From the NCBI GenBank assembly GCA_015680685.1, contig MNCI01011846.1, positions 26,513 to 90,512 on the forward strand: DNA of 64,000 nucleotides. Reading direction: 5' to 3'. Source of the DNA: Gnetum montanum. Taxonomy: Eukaryota > Streptophyta > Gnetopsida > Gnetales > Gnetaceae. Of this stretch, positions 45,885-57,390 are shown piece by piece. Under the pieces are notes generated by a model. That model was not told where the DNA came from. It saw nothing but the letters and a program-made list of their open reading frames with translations, and did no database searches. Positions within the stretch are counted from its first letter, which is position 1; each line of letters opens with the position of its first letter. The translations under genes and the position numbers were made by a program.

Positions 45885-47515
45885 GTCTAAAATTTTTCTT
45901 TATTTTTTTTTCATGTTTGAAGTCATGTAGATGTTAGGAGTTTTATGTAGTCAAAAAAGAAGAAAAAATGATATGAAAAATAAGAAGAAAGCCTTAGAGA
46001 ACCTTAGTTTATGATAGAAGAGAAGAAAGATGGAGAAATTTTTATCCCACATGATGAGAAGTTTCAAATCCTCTCCACTTTTCAAGCTATAAAAGAAGGT
46101 TATGAGCCTCATTGTAAATGAAAAATTCAAGATGAATGAAGTGAAAATTTTCTTTTGTCTCTATTGCTTCTTATTTTATCTATTTGAGCTGCTACCAATT
46201 TCATAGTCTAAATTCTTCCATTCTCACATTCTTGTAGCCAAACATCTCACAATTGATCTCTTCCAACATGAATTTGCATGTACCAATTCTCAAAAATTTA
46301 TCTCACAATTTTCTCATAATTCCTTCTCATATTCTCATAAATATTTCTCACAATTCTTACAATTCTTTCTTACAAAGTGTTTGAAGTAAAAGGATGCCCT
46401 CTCATGCATCCTAAGAGATGCAAAAGTTTAGTTTCATTTGATATTTATGTTATATGTTCTTGCCTTAATATAGATCATAGGTATTTTTTGATATAAGTTT
46501 TTGTAGAAATGTTTCATCAAGAATGTAGGCTTTGAAACCCTTTAATTCATGAGTTTTGTTTATGCTTTTCCCTCCACCAAGTAGATCCGAATATATGGAG
46601 GTTTCTTGTACTAATTTTAGGTCATTCATGTTATGAATGTATGTTGTAGAATCAAGGGCATCAAGATCATGTAATAGCCCTTTCTTAGTGATAAATTGAT
46701 ATTTCATTAGGACTCCAATATTAAGAATGTTTAAGCCTTTGATGTTTAGAAGATGTGTGTTGTAGATCTAGGCAATTTCATTCATGTTTTCATGCTCATG
46801 TAGTATAGAATTTAGGTTATGTTGCTTGTCCTTTCTCATGAAGCCATGCTTGCTTAATTTCATTAAAGAAGTCTTTAGATTTTCCTTGCATAGTAATGTT
46901 GGTGACTCTTTGTTATATATTTGTATTGTCCTTAACTAATTAGGTTTAAATCAATTCAAATTTATTAAGGATCATGTTGATTTATAGGCATTTTTAATGA
47001 AAATTTCTGCATACTAATTTTTATCACCTTTGGTGATTTTAGGTGATCTAGACCTACATAGAAAACTAGTAACCTAAGGATCATCATTGAAGCTATCACT
47101 TCAGTGACTTCCAACGATGAAATATAACTGTATCAATTTTAGTCATCACCAACGATGTGGCATGATATGTTTTATTTTGTAAAGTAAGATAGGAATTTTG
47201 ATATTAATTTCCACCAATGATGTGGCATAATATGTTTTATGTTGTAAAGTAATACAACGATATTGATTTCAATCATTGCCAACAATGTTGGGCGATAAGC
47301 CTAGAACATAAAAGCATTCATAATATCTCAATTTTTGAAAATTTGATGATGTCTAGCAATATATAAGGGTTTCTCAATCATAGTAAGCCATGGCTCCAAT
47401 GATGTCCAACAATATGTTTAGACTTGAAATTTTGAAGAATTTTCATACCAATCCAAGGTTGTTCACCACCTTCTATGAACAACACATCTTTCATAGCATC
47501 AACTTCAACATAACT
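45885..47515 (+). mobile_element. Unidentified ~1.6 kb insert in gag of G (possible solo LTR of another family)
   Basis: The insert separates EEYN (gag) from the downstream segment with TIRVDKMWDLMDEKFASTLK. No coding similarity is seen. A TGTTAGGAG near 45932 and a TATAAAAG box at 46088-46095 resemble an LTR of a different, perhaps copia-type, family. I cannot fix its end or find a target duplication. Near 47145-47270 a ~75-bp unit (ATGTGGCATGATATGTTTTA-type) is repeated twice. Confidence 0.4.
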
Positions 47516-49300
47516 AGGATCCACCCCTTCATAAGAAGGAGATTTATAACTATGATGAGGAAGAAGAGACATCTCTTAACTAGGTGATTTCATGCAAAAT
47601 CTTGACAATGCAAAAGTTCATCATTGAGATTACAATAAGGGTAGATAAGATGTGGGATTTGATGGATGAAAAATTTGCAAGTACCTTGAAAATCATGGAG
47701 GAAAATGTAGAGGAGGTAAGATTAAGAGAGTAAGATAAGAATAAGAATAAGAACAAGGAAATAAGCAAGAACACTTATCGACAAAAATAAAAACCTACAA
47801 CAATGGAAGAGGTTGTAGACTCGAATTTAGAGAAGGATGATGGATATGAACTTTGTCAATATGAATATCCAAAGGACTACTACCTAGTTCTATTACATCT
47901 ACAGGAGTTTGGGGCTTACACTTTGAATCCCAAGTTCATGGAAAAGCAAATGCCCAAGGGATTATCTTATCCACAAGGCAATCTTACAAGCACCAGTACT
48001 GTTTAACTAGGACTTCTCCTAAACCTTAATACTATTATCAACAATAGTGGAAAAATTGATAGTCATTGGGAATGTCATCACCAAACCAACAATACCCCTA
48101 TTACCAATTAGACCCTTATGGATATCATGTTCAATAGCTTGTTCCGGCTAATGGTTCTTTTGCTAATGCCTTAACCCAGTATTACTACCCTCTTGAATAT
48201 CATCAAAACATAACACTTCATGTGGAATCTTCATCCTATGCCTCTTACAATCTATCATATTCTTAATACTCTCATATATCTCTCCAACATGTGCCACCAC
48301 TGACAATGTTGAAAGAATTATAACCATAACCTCAAAAGAAAAACACCACTTGCACTGTGAACATATAAGTGGACAACAGTGCTAGTAGATCTGAGCACAA
48401 GCCTTGGAATCATCCTTTCTTTGGGATGATTCCCATGCCTATAAATAAAACTATTAGACCTCCTAGTCCATTAGAACAAGCACAAGGTCCATATGGTGCA
48501 ACTCCCTTCCTGAAAAAGACAACACCTTCTAATCCTATGCAAAAGCCAATAACCATTTCCACTCCAAAATAAAACATGAACATTGTTATATTCACTTTCA
48601 CAATGAGTGACTAGATTAAGGTAGGATCTCTTTTCAATAAGAGGACATATTTAGGGATTCCCTTAATCTATTTATAGGTTGCAAGAATTCCATCATGGAA
48701 AGCTCTATTAAGCTCAGGTTTAGACATAAATTTAATCTCACATGAAATGTACAAAGCCTAAAACCTACCATTGCTTAAAAAATCCATCACTTGTCCTTTT
48801 GTAATGGTTGATGATATGGTGATTACCATTGGTGGGTGGTCATATCTAGCTGATTTCCTCATAATCAATGTAGATAACAACAAGGGTGAATTCCTAATCA
48901 TCATTAAAAGAGCTTGGCTTAGCACCATTGATGCTAAGATGGGAATTTAAGACTTCTCCTTGTAAATTTCTAAGGAGGATAAATGTGGCATGGTGAAGAA
49001 GTAGAAAATTTCATGCATTACTTATGATGATAAGAGGTGTAGTTATGGGCTAACAATTCAAAGCATTAATACAATCCCTATACCAATCCATAACAAACTT
49101 GAAGAGCATGTATGTGTAAAAAAGTAGGTTTACACAATAGCCACTAAAACAAATGATGTCTAGTGGCTAGAAAATGAAAGCACCAAATCTTTTAAAACAT
49201 GCATGGAAATATCCAACACACTTATTAGCTCCCGTCCTAAGAAAATGAACTAAATAGAAAACTTAGAAAAGAACATCCCACACCTTGACTATACACCAGA
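47516..49300 (+). pseudogene. gag end and protease of element G
   Basis: The gag part resumes with KMWDLMDEKF. The CCHC-like block has lost most ligands (YELCQYEYPKDYY, 47844-47883), and a Pro-rich linker follows. Protease at about 48580-49040 has the active-site Asp changed (LLSSGLDINLIS) and the C-terminal RAWLSTIDA. The linker that normally precedes RT is recognisable to about 49330, after which RT to IN are missing. Confidence 0.75.
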
Positions 49301-49551
49301 AGAAAGTGTTAAACTAGAAGACTTAAAAATTTAAAAAAATTAGAAAAGAAAACATATCTGGACCCTCTCTATTATAAATTTATTTTAATTTGACAAGACA
49401 GGTATTTCCAAATAATCAAAACTTGATTATCATCTATGTTAAATAGGATAATAAGCTAAAACATAAATCATTAAAGATGATAAAGAGGAAACCTATAGTG
49501 TATGATCTAGAGAATGTGTGGTCCATTTTCCAAATGCTCATCCATGAGTTT

Positions 49552-49568
49552 AGTCATGGGGGAGATGA
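49552..49568 (+). other. Upstream PPT-like tract (PPT1) of element G
   Basis: AGTCATGGGGGAGATGA is kept in place although pol is deleted. Confidence 0.55.
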
Positions 49569-49931
49569 CCTATCTTGAATTAAGAATTGATAAGTGCATT
49601 TTTACTTTTTGTTTTACAATTTTTTATCATTTTCTATTTTTGACATTTTCCTATTTTTTCAAAACTTTTCGATTCTTCATATGTTTTCCATTTCTTGTTA
49701 TTTTTAATTTCTTTATAATTTTTATATTTTCTTGAGTTATTCATCTTAGGCTTTGCAGATATTTCCTTCATTTTTATTAATAATGTTTCTAGTCATGATG
49801 TAGAAATTAACACCATATATTGGGCTTTTGTCCTATGCTATCAAGATATTGGATAAATAATTGTGTAAAGTAGTGAGGCTACATCATCCATTCGTTTAGT
49901 ATCTATTAATAAGAGGTCTTCATTATGAAAT
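49569..49931 (+). other. 3' region of G before the F insertion
   Basis: T-rich non-coding sequence aligning with 17229-17525 of D, including CTATTAATAAGAGGT near 49906. It ends at the LTR of F. Confidence 0.65.
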
Positions 49932-50807
49932 TGATGAGCGGCGAGGTACCCCTACACTCAACCATATGAATCACTAAGCATTCACATGTGATCCAGTTGA
50001 ATTCCAAGGACTCTATGTCTTCCAATGCATTGGTCGTCTAGGAAGTGAATCTTTCCCTAAGGTCATTTGTTGTCCTCTCAATTACACTTGTGATGCTCAT
50101 GGTATGGTTAAGTGTAATTGAGGTATATGATTTTTATCCTTTTTTATGTTTATGCGTTCTTAGCACTTAGAGAGAGAAGTAAAGTAATTTAATAGCTAAT
50201 TTAATCTAACTAACTGGTTCCTAGCTCATCCTAGCATAAGCATCCATCCCCACTTTTTGTACACGTCCTAAACCCATGTATCCATTACTGGGCTATCAAG
50301 CACTATGCTACTAGGTGCACTAAGTAATAATGTTGCTGGGATTGCCAAGTGAATACGTGCTTATGCTCAAAGTGGTCGTACTTATGTGCTTAGTCTATTT
50401 AGCTTATCTGGCTTAATTAATGGAAAATATTAATAAATGACTGAAAAAATTACAAAATGAATAAAGATCTAAACTATCCAGAATGTTGCAAGGTTTATTA
50501 AGAAGCTTATCTTTATTGCCATACACATTGTCATGCTCATGTACAACAATGCTCAAATAAAGATCCATACAACAATGCTAGGGGCACTCAGGAAATATTC
50601 TAACTCTCAAATGGAAAAACTGTAAGATTTTTACTACTATTATGATAAGACATGTTATAAATGTCGCTAATGAGCTTGTATTTATAGGAAAAAGCAAACC
50701 CTGTGTCGATGGGGCCAAGTTGATGGATGAAATGATGCATCGACGGGGCCTAGTCGACGAGGCCAAGTTGATGAGGCCTCATCGACATAGCCAACCATGA
50801 CTCTTCA
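49932..50807 (-). repeat. 3' LTR of element F
   Basis: 876 bp from TGAAGAGTCATGG (50807) to CCGCTCATCA (49932). U3 lacks the ATATCG motif and instead carries GTCGACTAGGCC/GATGAGGCC-type repeats (50708-50790). TATA box CCTATAAATA at 50678-50687 (minus strand). AATAAAG signal on the minus strand near 50512. Confidence 0.9.
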
Positions 50808-50819
50808 TACCCCCATGAC
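50808..50819 (-). other. Polypurine tract of element F at the 3' LTR (PPT2)
   Basis: Minus-strand GTCATGGGGGTA directly before TGAAGAG. Confidence 0.8.
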
Positions 50820-51049
50820 TGAATGAAAACTTGTCCTTGATTTCTGTTACAAAATTTTGAAGGTATGGGATTATTAATTGACTCTTAACAAAACAAAACA
50901 GATTGACTTGACAAAAACTGAATGCTTGAGTGTATGAATAAACATATTACAAAATTGTGGTGTCCATGACATAGAAATTGAACACCATGAATTGACTTCA
51001 CAAAATTTGGACAACACATCCTTTAATGACTTGAAAATAGTGGAGAAGA

Positions 51050-53891
51050 TCAAATAGTCCTAGGCAGTGGTGGCTCTTGAGGCTCTAAAGGACCTTCACC
51101 AGCTTTAGACATGTGCGACGATTGAGTTAGCTATGGCTATCTTGCTATAGCTACAACTTCTAGTGGTAGATGGAAAGCATCTAACAATGCTTTCATGTTC
51201 TCTTCCTTGCTTTGAGGATCATTCATAGTCCATGCAACATCTCCAATGTGGGTTGGAATGGGGATATCCCATAGACAGGGCATCATGAGGAAGATCTCCT
51301 TAACATTGATAAACCAGGCAGAAAATTGTTTGCGCTTGATGTCGAACACTCTGACTGCATCTTTCAGCTCATGGTAGTCATTCATTCTCTTGGCCAAGTT
51401 CTCAGCAATAGATCTTTGGTCTATGAATCATGCGCGGAGAACTTCAAGTTCAACATTTGCTATCTCAAGCTTCTGCTTGGTGTCTTTGTGGTGCTTAAAC
51501 TTGGCCTTGTATAGCAAGTACGAGTTGGCCACTTATTTTTCTAATTCTAACTATGGTTGTCTGGTAGTCAACATTGTCATGTTTGCATAGTGGAGGCTAG
51601 TCAACTCCATGTATTCCACCATTTCTTCTATCTACAAATTCATCAAGCAGATCTCTATTCTGTTGTAGGCATTAATCCCATCAATGATGGGTTACCATAC
51701 CTCTCTTCTATGCTAGAGTTGCTGGAGGGTCTTGTTGAATTTTGCCTTAGCTAATTGAATGTGTTTCTCATTGATTTCCTTCTACAATCCAACCTAGTCT
51801 CTGTAGTGATCTTTGACTCTTTAAAACTTGAGAGCCTCATTTTTCTAGGTAGCGATTTCAATGGTAGATTTCTAGTGTAAGGCTTGGACTTCCTCCATCG
51901 ATAGATTTTGATTCTTTGTGGCGAATCTCCTTAGCTTAGTATTCATCCTGGCAAGTTTCTCTTGTTGTTGATGGATAAATTCTTGCATTTTTTTGTTTTT
52001 GCATATCAACATTACGTAGGTGGTGATTTTCTATGGTTAGTGATTCATTCTCCTAGTGCATCTAAATCAAGTCCTTTTGAATTGAATATGTCTTTGCTTT
52101 TGCTACAGACTGGTTAAAGATGGTCTTCACCACTTCGTCCTCAACCTTGCTGAATTGTTCTTAAAGTTATTGGAGCTTCATCTTTGGCTATTTCTGGGCT
52201 GAGGAGCATGAGGTTAGCAAAGTAGGAACATAATTAAGCAATCTCTGTAATTTAGTGTTGGTTTTGTGGTTGAGCCATTTCAAGTTAGCCCTCCAAAATG
52301 ATGTAGTTACCCCTTGCTTCTAGCAGCTTCGATTGGGTTGCAGTGATGTTATCTGGAAGATCAAAGATATGCAAAATTAGTTGCCCAATTCCTATCAATT
52401 GATCCAACAATTCTTCATGCTGAGCTACATTTAATCTCCTGTTGACTATGCCTGTGGACGTTTGTACATCTTGAAGTGTAGCTACGTCTGGTACAGATGC
52501 TACAGGTGTGTTAAGTGCTTCAGTAACTTGGTCAGTGACTACTTTAGCAATCATCTCCTACCCCTAGTGCTGCATCACTAGTACAATTGCCCCCTTGTTC
52601 TCCTCCAAGTGTACAAAAAAGGAAGCGACATTCCCAGAAATTTTTGGGAACAGATGATGTTGCAATAAGAACACTGTTACTTCCCAGGCACTAGGATTCG
52701 ATCTCATGGGAAACTATGTTCATTGGGTAGAGAATATTAACCCACCACTCTCCATCTAACTAATTGTTCAAGCCACCTCATTAAGGTGACTCATTGTCGG
52801 TTGATATGTAGATGGATCACCACCACTTGTTCATGCACACTATTCTTGCTCACGTAGGAGATACTCTTAGAGTTCATGAAAGCACTCAATGGTTGTGCAA
52901 GCCTTCGGTGTTGTTTCTTGAGTGGGTGGTAGAGGTGGTGGCTTCTGCTCCCCTTCTTTGGTGGGGGTAGGTGTCTTGTCTTTCATCATTTTGAACCATG
53001 AAGCCATAGGAGCATGCTAGATTATATCATTGGCATAGCAGATGATCCTTGCCCTTTTGCAAAGTTTCCTAATGAGGCATGGAAAGAGCAGGGTTTTCCT
53101 TCCATGTTCATTCTCCTTTAACATTTCTCGATCTCTAAGTAAATTAGTAGTGAAAGGTTTGCTAGAAATCTTCCACTTAGAGAAACACATGCTCGGGTAG
53201 TAAAAGCAGTCACCTTACTAGGCCTCATCATTGGATTGAGGTGATAGGCCATGATTTTAAAATAGATGCATTTTAAAATAGCTCTCAAATATAAGCAACA
53301 CCACTAGGTCCACTCTTTCTTGGCTATAAGGTGAGCTTGTGTTGAAAACTCTACCAATTGTGTTACTATGTTAGGCAACCCAAGTGCTTGTGCGATTGCT
53401 TTAGTTGAATAGGACACTTGAATGTCTTTGATCTTTATGATAGAGCTTGGCCTTCTATTATTCAAAAAGAGGTATGTCTCTTCCATGTACCACTTCCTAC
53501 TAGGAGTGATAATTTGCCACATGGGAGAGGTTTGTAGTTGTGTCTTAACCTTTGCTGGGGCATGTTCCAAAAATGACCTAAAATTCAATTCTTAGAGAAT
53601 TGAGCATTGGATATCATGAGGCTTGATGGTGTCAAGGTAAGCTTGTGTTAACATGACTTCAAGCCTTGGTGTTGGTCTTGGTACTTTTCCATGTTGTGAT
53701 TATTTTGAGGCTGCTTCTGCTTTAGGATGTTGTTGAACAGATTCCACTTCGGGCTCCTCTTGAAGAGGTCCCATTACATGGGTTGCCACAAGTTCTTCTT
53801 GGGCTTGTTCCTAGCCCATTCCTATTCTTAGTCATTTTCCCCTTGGTTGGGATGGTCTTGCTTCCTGTGGATGCTTTTCCTTTGGTGTCAT
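51050..53891 (-). pseudogene. Extra 3' ORF (aORF) of element F
   Basis: From ATG at 53891-53889 (MTPKEKHPQEARPSQPRGK) to TGA at 51052-51050, about 945 codons with many stops. Blocks in order: a Lys/Pro/Gln-rich tail; LQTSPMWQIITPSRKWYMEE at about 53460-53540; KIKDIQVSYSTKAIAQALGLP; LFPCLIRKLCKRARI near 53060; a Pro/Thr-rich spacer; an open 89-codon helical segment (52554-52285); a long charged region; and PCLWDIPIPTHIGD near 51250. D has the same blocks in the same order. The LFPxLIxxLCxxA block recalls the plant 'putative plant transposon protein' domain, known from Tat-type extra ORFs. This is recognition by eye only. No membrane segment, so no support for an envelope. Confidence 0.72.
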
Positions 53892-54355
53892 TTGTTGTTA
53901 CAACACATCCATGGATTAGTAGATATAATGTATCACTTAAAATTCTTGAATACCTTTCCCTTTAGTCGATTATATTTTGACTAAGGTTGGACCATGGAAA
54001 ATTTAATGTTTTGTTAATAAATTAATTAGTTATTTATTTACTAATTATTTGTTGTGATTGTTACCAGAGCTTGTTGGAAAAGTTTAACTCTTCTATCTTT
54101 GATGTTTGACAATTGATTTCCTAGTTAGAACTTTGTGGGAGTTAGAGAAATGGCAAAAGATTTTCTATAAAAAATGAGACATTTGTGGCCCCCACAATTG
54201 AGAGCTTATATTTAGTAGCTATAGGATCAAAGAATGGAATGATTTGGGCAAACATTTGGAAGGTTATGAACTTGGAAAGATTTTGGGCTTTGAAAAATGA
54301 AAAAAACTCCCCTTGTGTTATGAAGCAAATTGTAAAAATGGCAAACTATTCAGTG

Positions 54356-54447
54356 GTATTTATGGTATTTTTCTCATGCGTTGACGAGGCCTAGTTGACA
54401 GGTCCCCATCTATGTGGTTTGCTATGTCAACTAGGCCTAGTTGACAC
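54356..54447 (-). promoter_or_regulatory. U3-like motif cluster and TATA-like box before the extra ORF of F
   Basis: It contains a perfect 20-bp palindrome GTCAACTAGGCCTAGTTGAC (54426-54445) and a second imperfect copy at 54380-54399. CATAAATACC (minus strand, 54356-54365) follows. F's LTR U3 has the same kind of AGGCC/GTCGAC repeats before CCTATAAATA. The extra ORF starts ~465 bases downstream. Compare D at 18610-18725. Confidence 0.45.
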
Positions 54448-55961
54448 AGCTATTAACCACTGTTGACTTTATTTGACTTTTTTAGAACTTCAAAAATACA
54501 AGGAATTTTTGAGTGAAATTAGAGTCAAATGGAAGCCCAAAAAATCACAATTGAAATGAAAATAGTAGAAGATGGAATTGGAGCTCAAAAAATTGAGAAA
54601 TTAGAGAAAATAATGTAGAGAATGAATGTTATAACATTGTATGGGAGCATAGAGCAGGATGCACAATGAGGCACATGAAAGGTATGATTGAAACAATGTC
54701 AAGGGTAAGGGGCTTAACATTCCAACCAAAAGATATGAAAGTAGGTCCTTCCCATAGCAGGCACATGCCTAGTTTGTCCTTACATAACTTCAATTGAGGA
54801 CGACATGATGGTAAGGAAAGTTAAGAACCCACTCAAAAGGATCTACTTAAGAATTCAAGTACATTCGGCCAAATCAAGGGATCGAAAACATGGACATCGA
54901 CAACGACGTAAATTATGAGCAACAATGATGGATGACAGAGAAGGTGGAATGTATTCTTGAGTTGAGGCCATAAGAAGTCACTTGTGGATTGCATGTTTAA
55001 AATTATTGAAGAAGATCTATCCTTAGTCTTAACCAAAACCAACCACTTCTAGTGACTTTGCATTGCCACTTCAAGACTGATCCACCCCCTTGAGACACAA
55101 GGGTGTTCCCACCAAACAACCACCATTCCAAAAAGAGGAGAAAAGAGAGATAGGAAGTGAGAGAGGGCCTTAGTTAGCGGGGGCCTTTAGGCATGGGTAA
55201 CATGTTTTTCTAGTCCCATAATTAGTGCTTGTAGCCCATTTATTTGTCTAAGGGGTGTGTTTTAAATTCCCATCTCTCTATGTTTTTTTTTTTAAAAATG
55301 GGAACCACACAATGTGAAGATGTTATTTAACTTCCTTTGATTGGATGATATGGAATGGTAAGATGTTGATGAAAACACTTAAGCACTTAAGTCAGTAGAA
55401 GCATACAAGGAGTATTTAGTCTCCTTGAAGTCACATCCTATTCAAACCTTTGAATCTTTCCCAATTCTGGAAACTACCAAGGTCACTAGTTGATTAGAAG
55501 TTTACTTAATGGAAGGGACCTTAGACTTCCAAAACAAGGAAAACCATAGAATTGGTGGATGGGTGGATGTTATGAACTCACTGCATGTAACCATGAAAAA
55601 GAAACCAAGATTGAGTCATTGGTACAATAATTCAAAACTAGAAACTAGACATTAGCAAACAAACATTAAACACAAACCACCATTAGTAGCAAACATGACA
55701 ACCTGTATCTTGTTGGCAATAAAGCATGTTTTATTAACGAAGATTGAAAATCACACTTAAACAAAGTAAAATATACAAGAAAGTGTAAAATATTTAAGAA
55801 GGATTCAAATGTACTAATGATGGTGTAAAATAAACAAAGGTGGAAAAATAGGAAAAATTTGAAAATAAAAAAGGTGTAAAATTAAATTATTTGCAAAATA
55901 AAAAATGTGGAAAAAAAGTAGAAAAACTGAGGAGCCATATGGATAATTAGCATGGATGGCC
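54448..55961 (-). other. 3' non-coding region of F upstream of the U3-like cluster
   Basis: No gene. It holds shared motif 2 at 54741-54767 and shared motif 1 at 55185-55212 (both minus strand), in the same order and spacing class as in B, C, D and G. Confidence 0.65.
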
Positions 55962-55976
55962 ATCTCCCCCACAACT
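55962..55976 (-). other. Upstream PPT-like tract (PPT1) of element F
   Basis: Minus-strand CAGTTGTGGGGGAGA-type tract at the end of pol. Confidence 0.55.
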
Positions 55977-57390
55977 GATTTGGAAGGAGGAGATTCAAAA
56001 AATTGAACGTGGTTGTCTATTTGTTGAGGTATTTGTTGCAATAGCTTACTTGGGCTCATGGAAAAGCTTTACTTGTTGGATGTTGACCAACTACCTTTTA
56101 TTAGGGCTCTCAGGTTTGTATATGGTCATGGTCCCAGAAGGAAAGGTTTCAAAAACTATGTAAGGTCCCTTCCACAATGTTTGAAGCTTTGTCTTCTGAG
56201 GTATGTGTGGGGGGTTCTAGTAGAGAACCTTATCACTCAGTTGGAATTTTACTTTTCTTATCCTTAGTTCAAGTCATGTTTTGTTGTATGTCTTGTGAAG
56301 TTCATTCAAAAATAGGGCCACTAATTGATTTTCATTTAGCATGTTTAGGTTGAGAAATCATTCTCTTTATGCTAGACTTAAGTCAAGGTCCAAGTCACAG
56401 GCTATTGAAAGTGTACGGAGCTTAGATTGGATTGGAAGCATTGGGAGTTTCTCATACACTAGCTCATAAGGAGAGTATCCAATAGGAAGTTTTCATGTTG
56501 AGTGGTAGGCTGATAGGATGTCATTGAGTTTTGTGCTATATTTGCTTATGGTTCTTGTTAAGATTTTAGTAATCTCCTTGTTGGTGACTTTTGCTGGACT
56601 ATTGGCTTGGGAGTGGTAAGTTATTGTTAATTTACGGTCGACCCCAAAGCATTGCATTAACTTGGGAAAGGAGGCACCTATGAAATGGGATTCATTATCA
56701 GAAATTAGTGCACGTGGTGCACCAAACCTATTTACAACATTTTGTTGTATGAATCAAGCAATAGTGGATGATGTACAATCGGTGTTGGTTGCTGCCTTTG
56801 CCCATTTTGTGCAATAGTCAACTGCTACTATAATATATGATTTTTTCATTGGATATGGATGTGATGGGATCCATGAAGTCTATGCCCTAAATATCAAAGG
56901 GCTCTAGTGGTTGAATCCACTGTTGAGGATCCTCCATTTGTGCAGTCATCCCACCCTCTCGTTGGTAGTGTTCATAAAATCAAACAAACTAGTGGGCATA
57001 CCTAAAGATTGTAGGCTAGTAATATCTTGTGATTATGATTTTTATGGCCATTCACCTCCTTACATAGTGGCCTCTACAAGGGCCTTTGTGAGCATCTTGG
57101 AGAATGCATAATTGATCCGCATCAGGAACACACCAGCAAACCAAGCCATTAGCGCACACCTTGTAAAGGTGTTTGTTGATTTCCATGAAGTATTTGGCCT
57201 GATGAAGAAACTATTGTTTCTTTCTTAAGTCAAGATCTTGTGGCATCTCTTGAGTGAGTATATAAGTAAGTATGCCATTATACCATTTTGGTTATGTGGG
57301 CATTTGTTCATTTATTACCATAGTAAAGAGGAGCTCATCTAGGAATTGATTAGAGATTAGGCTCTCCTCCTCTTTGTTGTTCCATATTAA
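55977..57390 (-). pseudogene. Integrase of element F
   Basis: Minus strand. Zinc-domain remnant (AHKGPCRGHY) near 57070. Catalytic core start GIDFMDPITS near 56875. Then VTNKEIT-like and SPYELVYEK-like pieces, and the C-terminal part near 56260-56050. Frames are broken by stops and shifts, with only short open segments remaining. Confidence 0.8.

Larger units (their letters stand above)
44093..49931 (+). mobile_element. Element G, left part: gag-PR element without pol
   Basis: The most decayed element. It shows a 71-bp remnant of its 5' LTR ending ACTCATCA (44163), a PBS, gag split by a foreign insert, protease, PPT1 and the start of its 3' region. RT, RNaseH and IN are absent. Element F interrupts it at 49931, and the remaining 3' region and the start of the 3' LTR are at about 62281-64000. 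The structure is like D without the extra ORF. Confidence 0.72.

Noticed and set aside
44093-49931. G as a separate element unrelated to the sequence at 62281-64000
   Set aside because: The shared motifs at 62347 and 62842 are in the order and orientation expected for G's missing 3' region, and a PPT and LTR start follow. One element split by F is the simpler reading.
51050-53891. Extra ORF of F as an envelope gene
   Set aside because: No signal peptide, no membrane segment and no glycoprotein-like Cys pattern. It looks like a charged helical protein.
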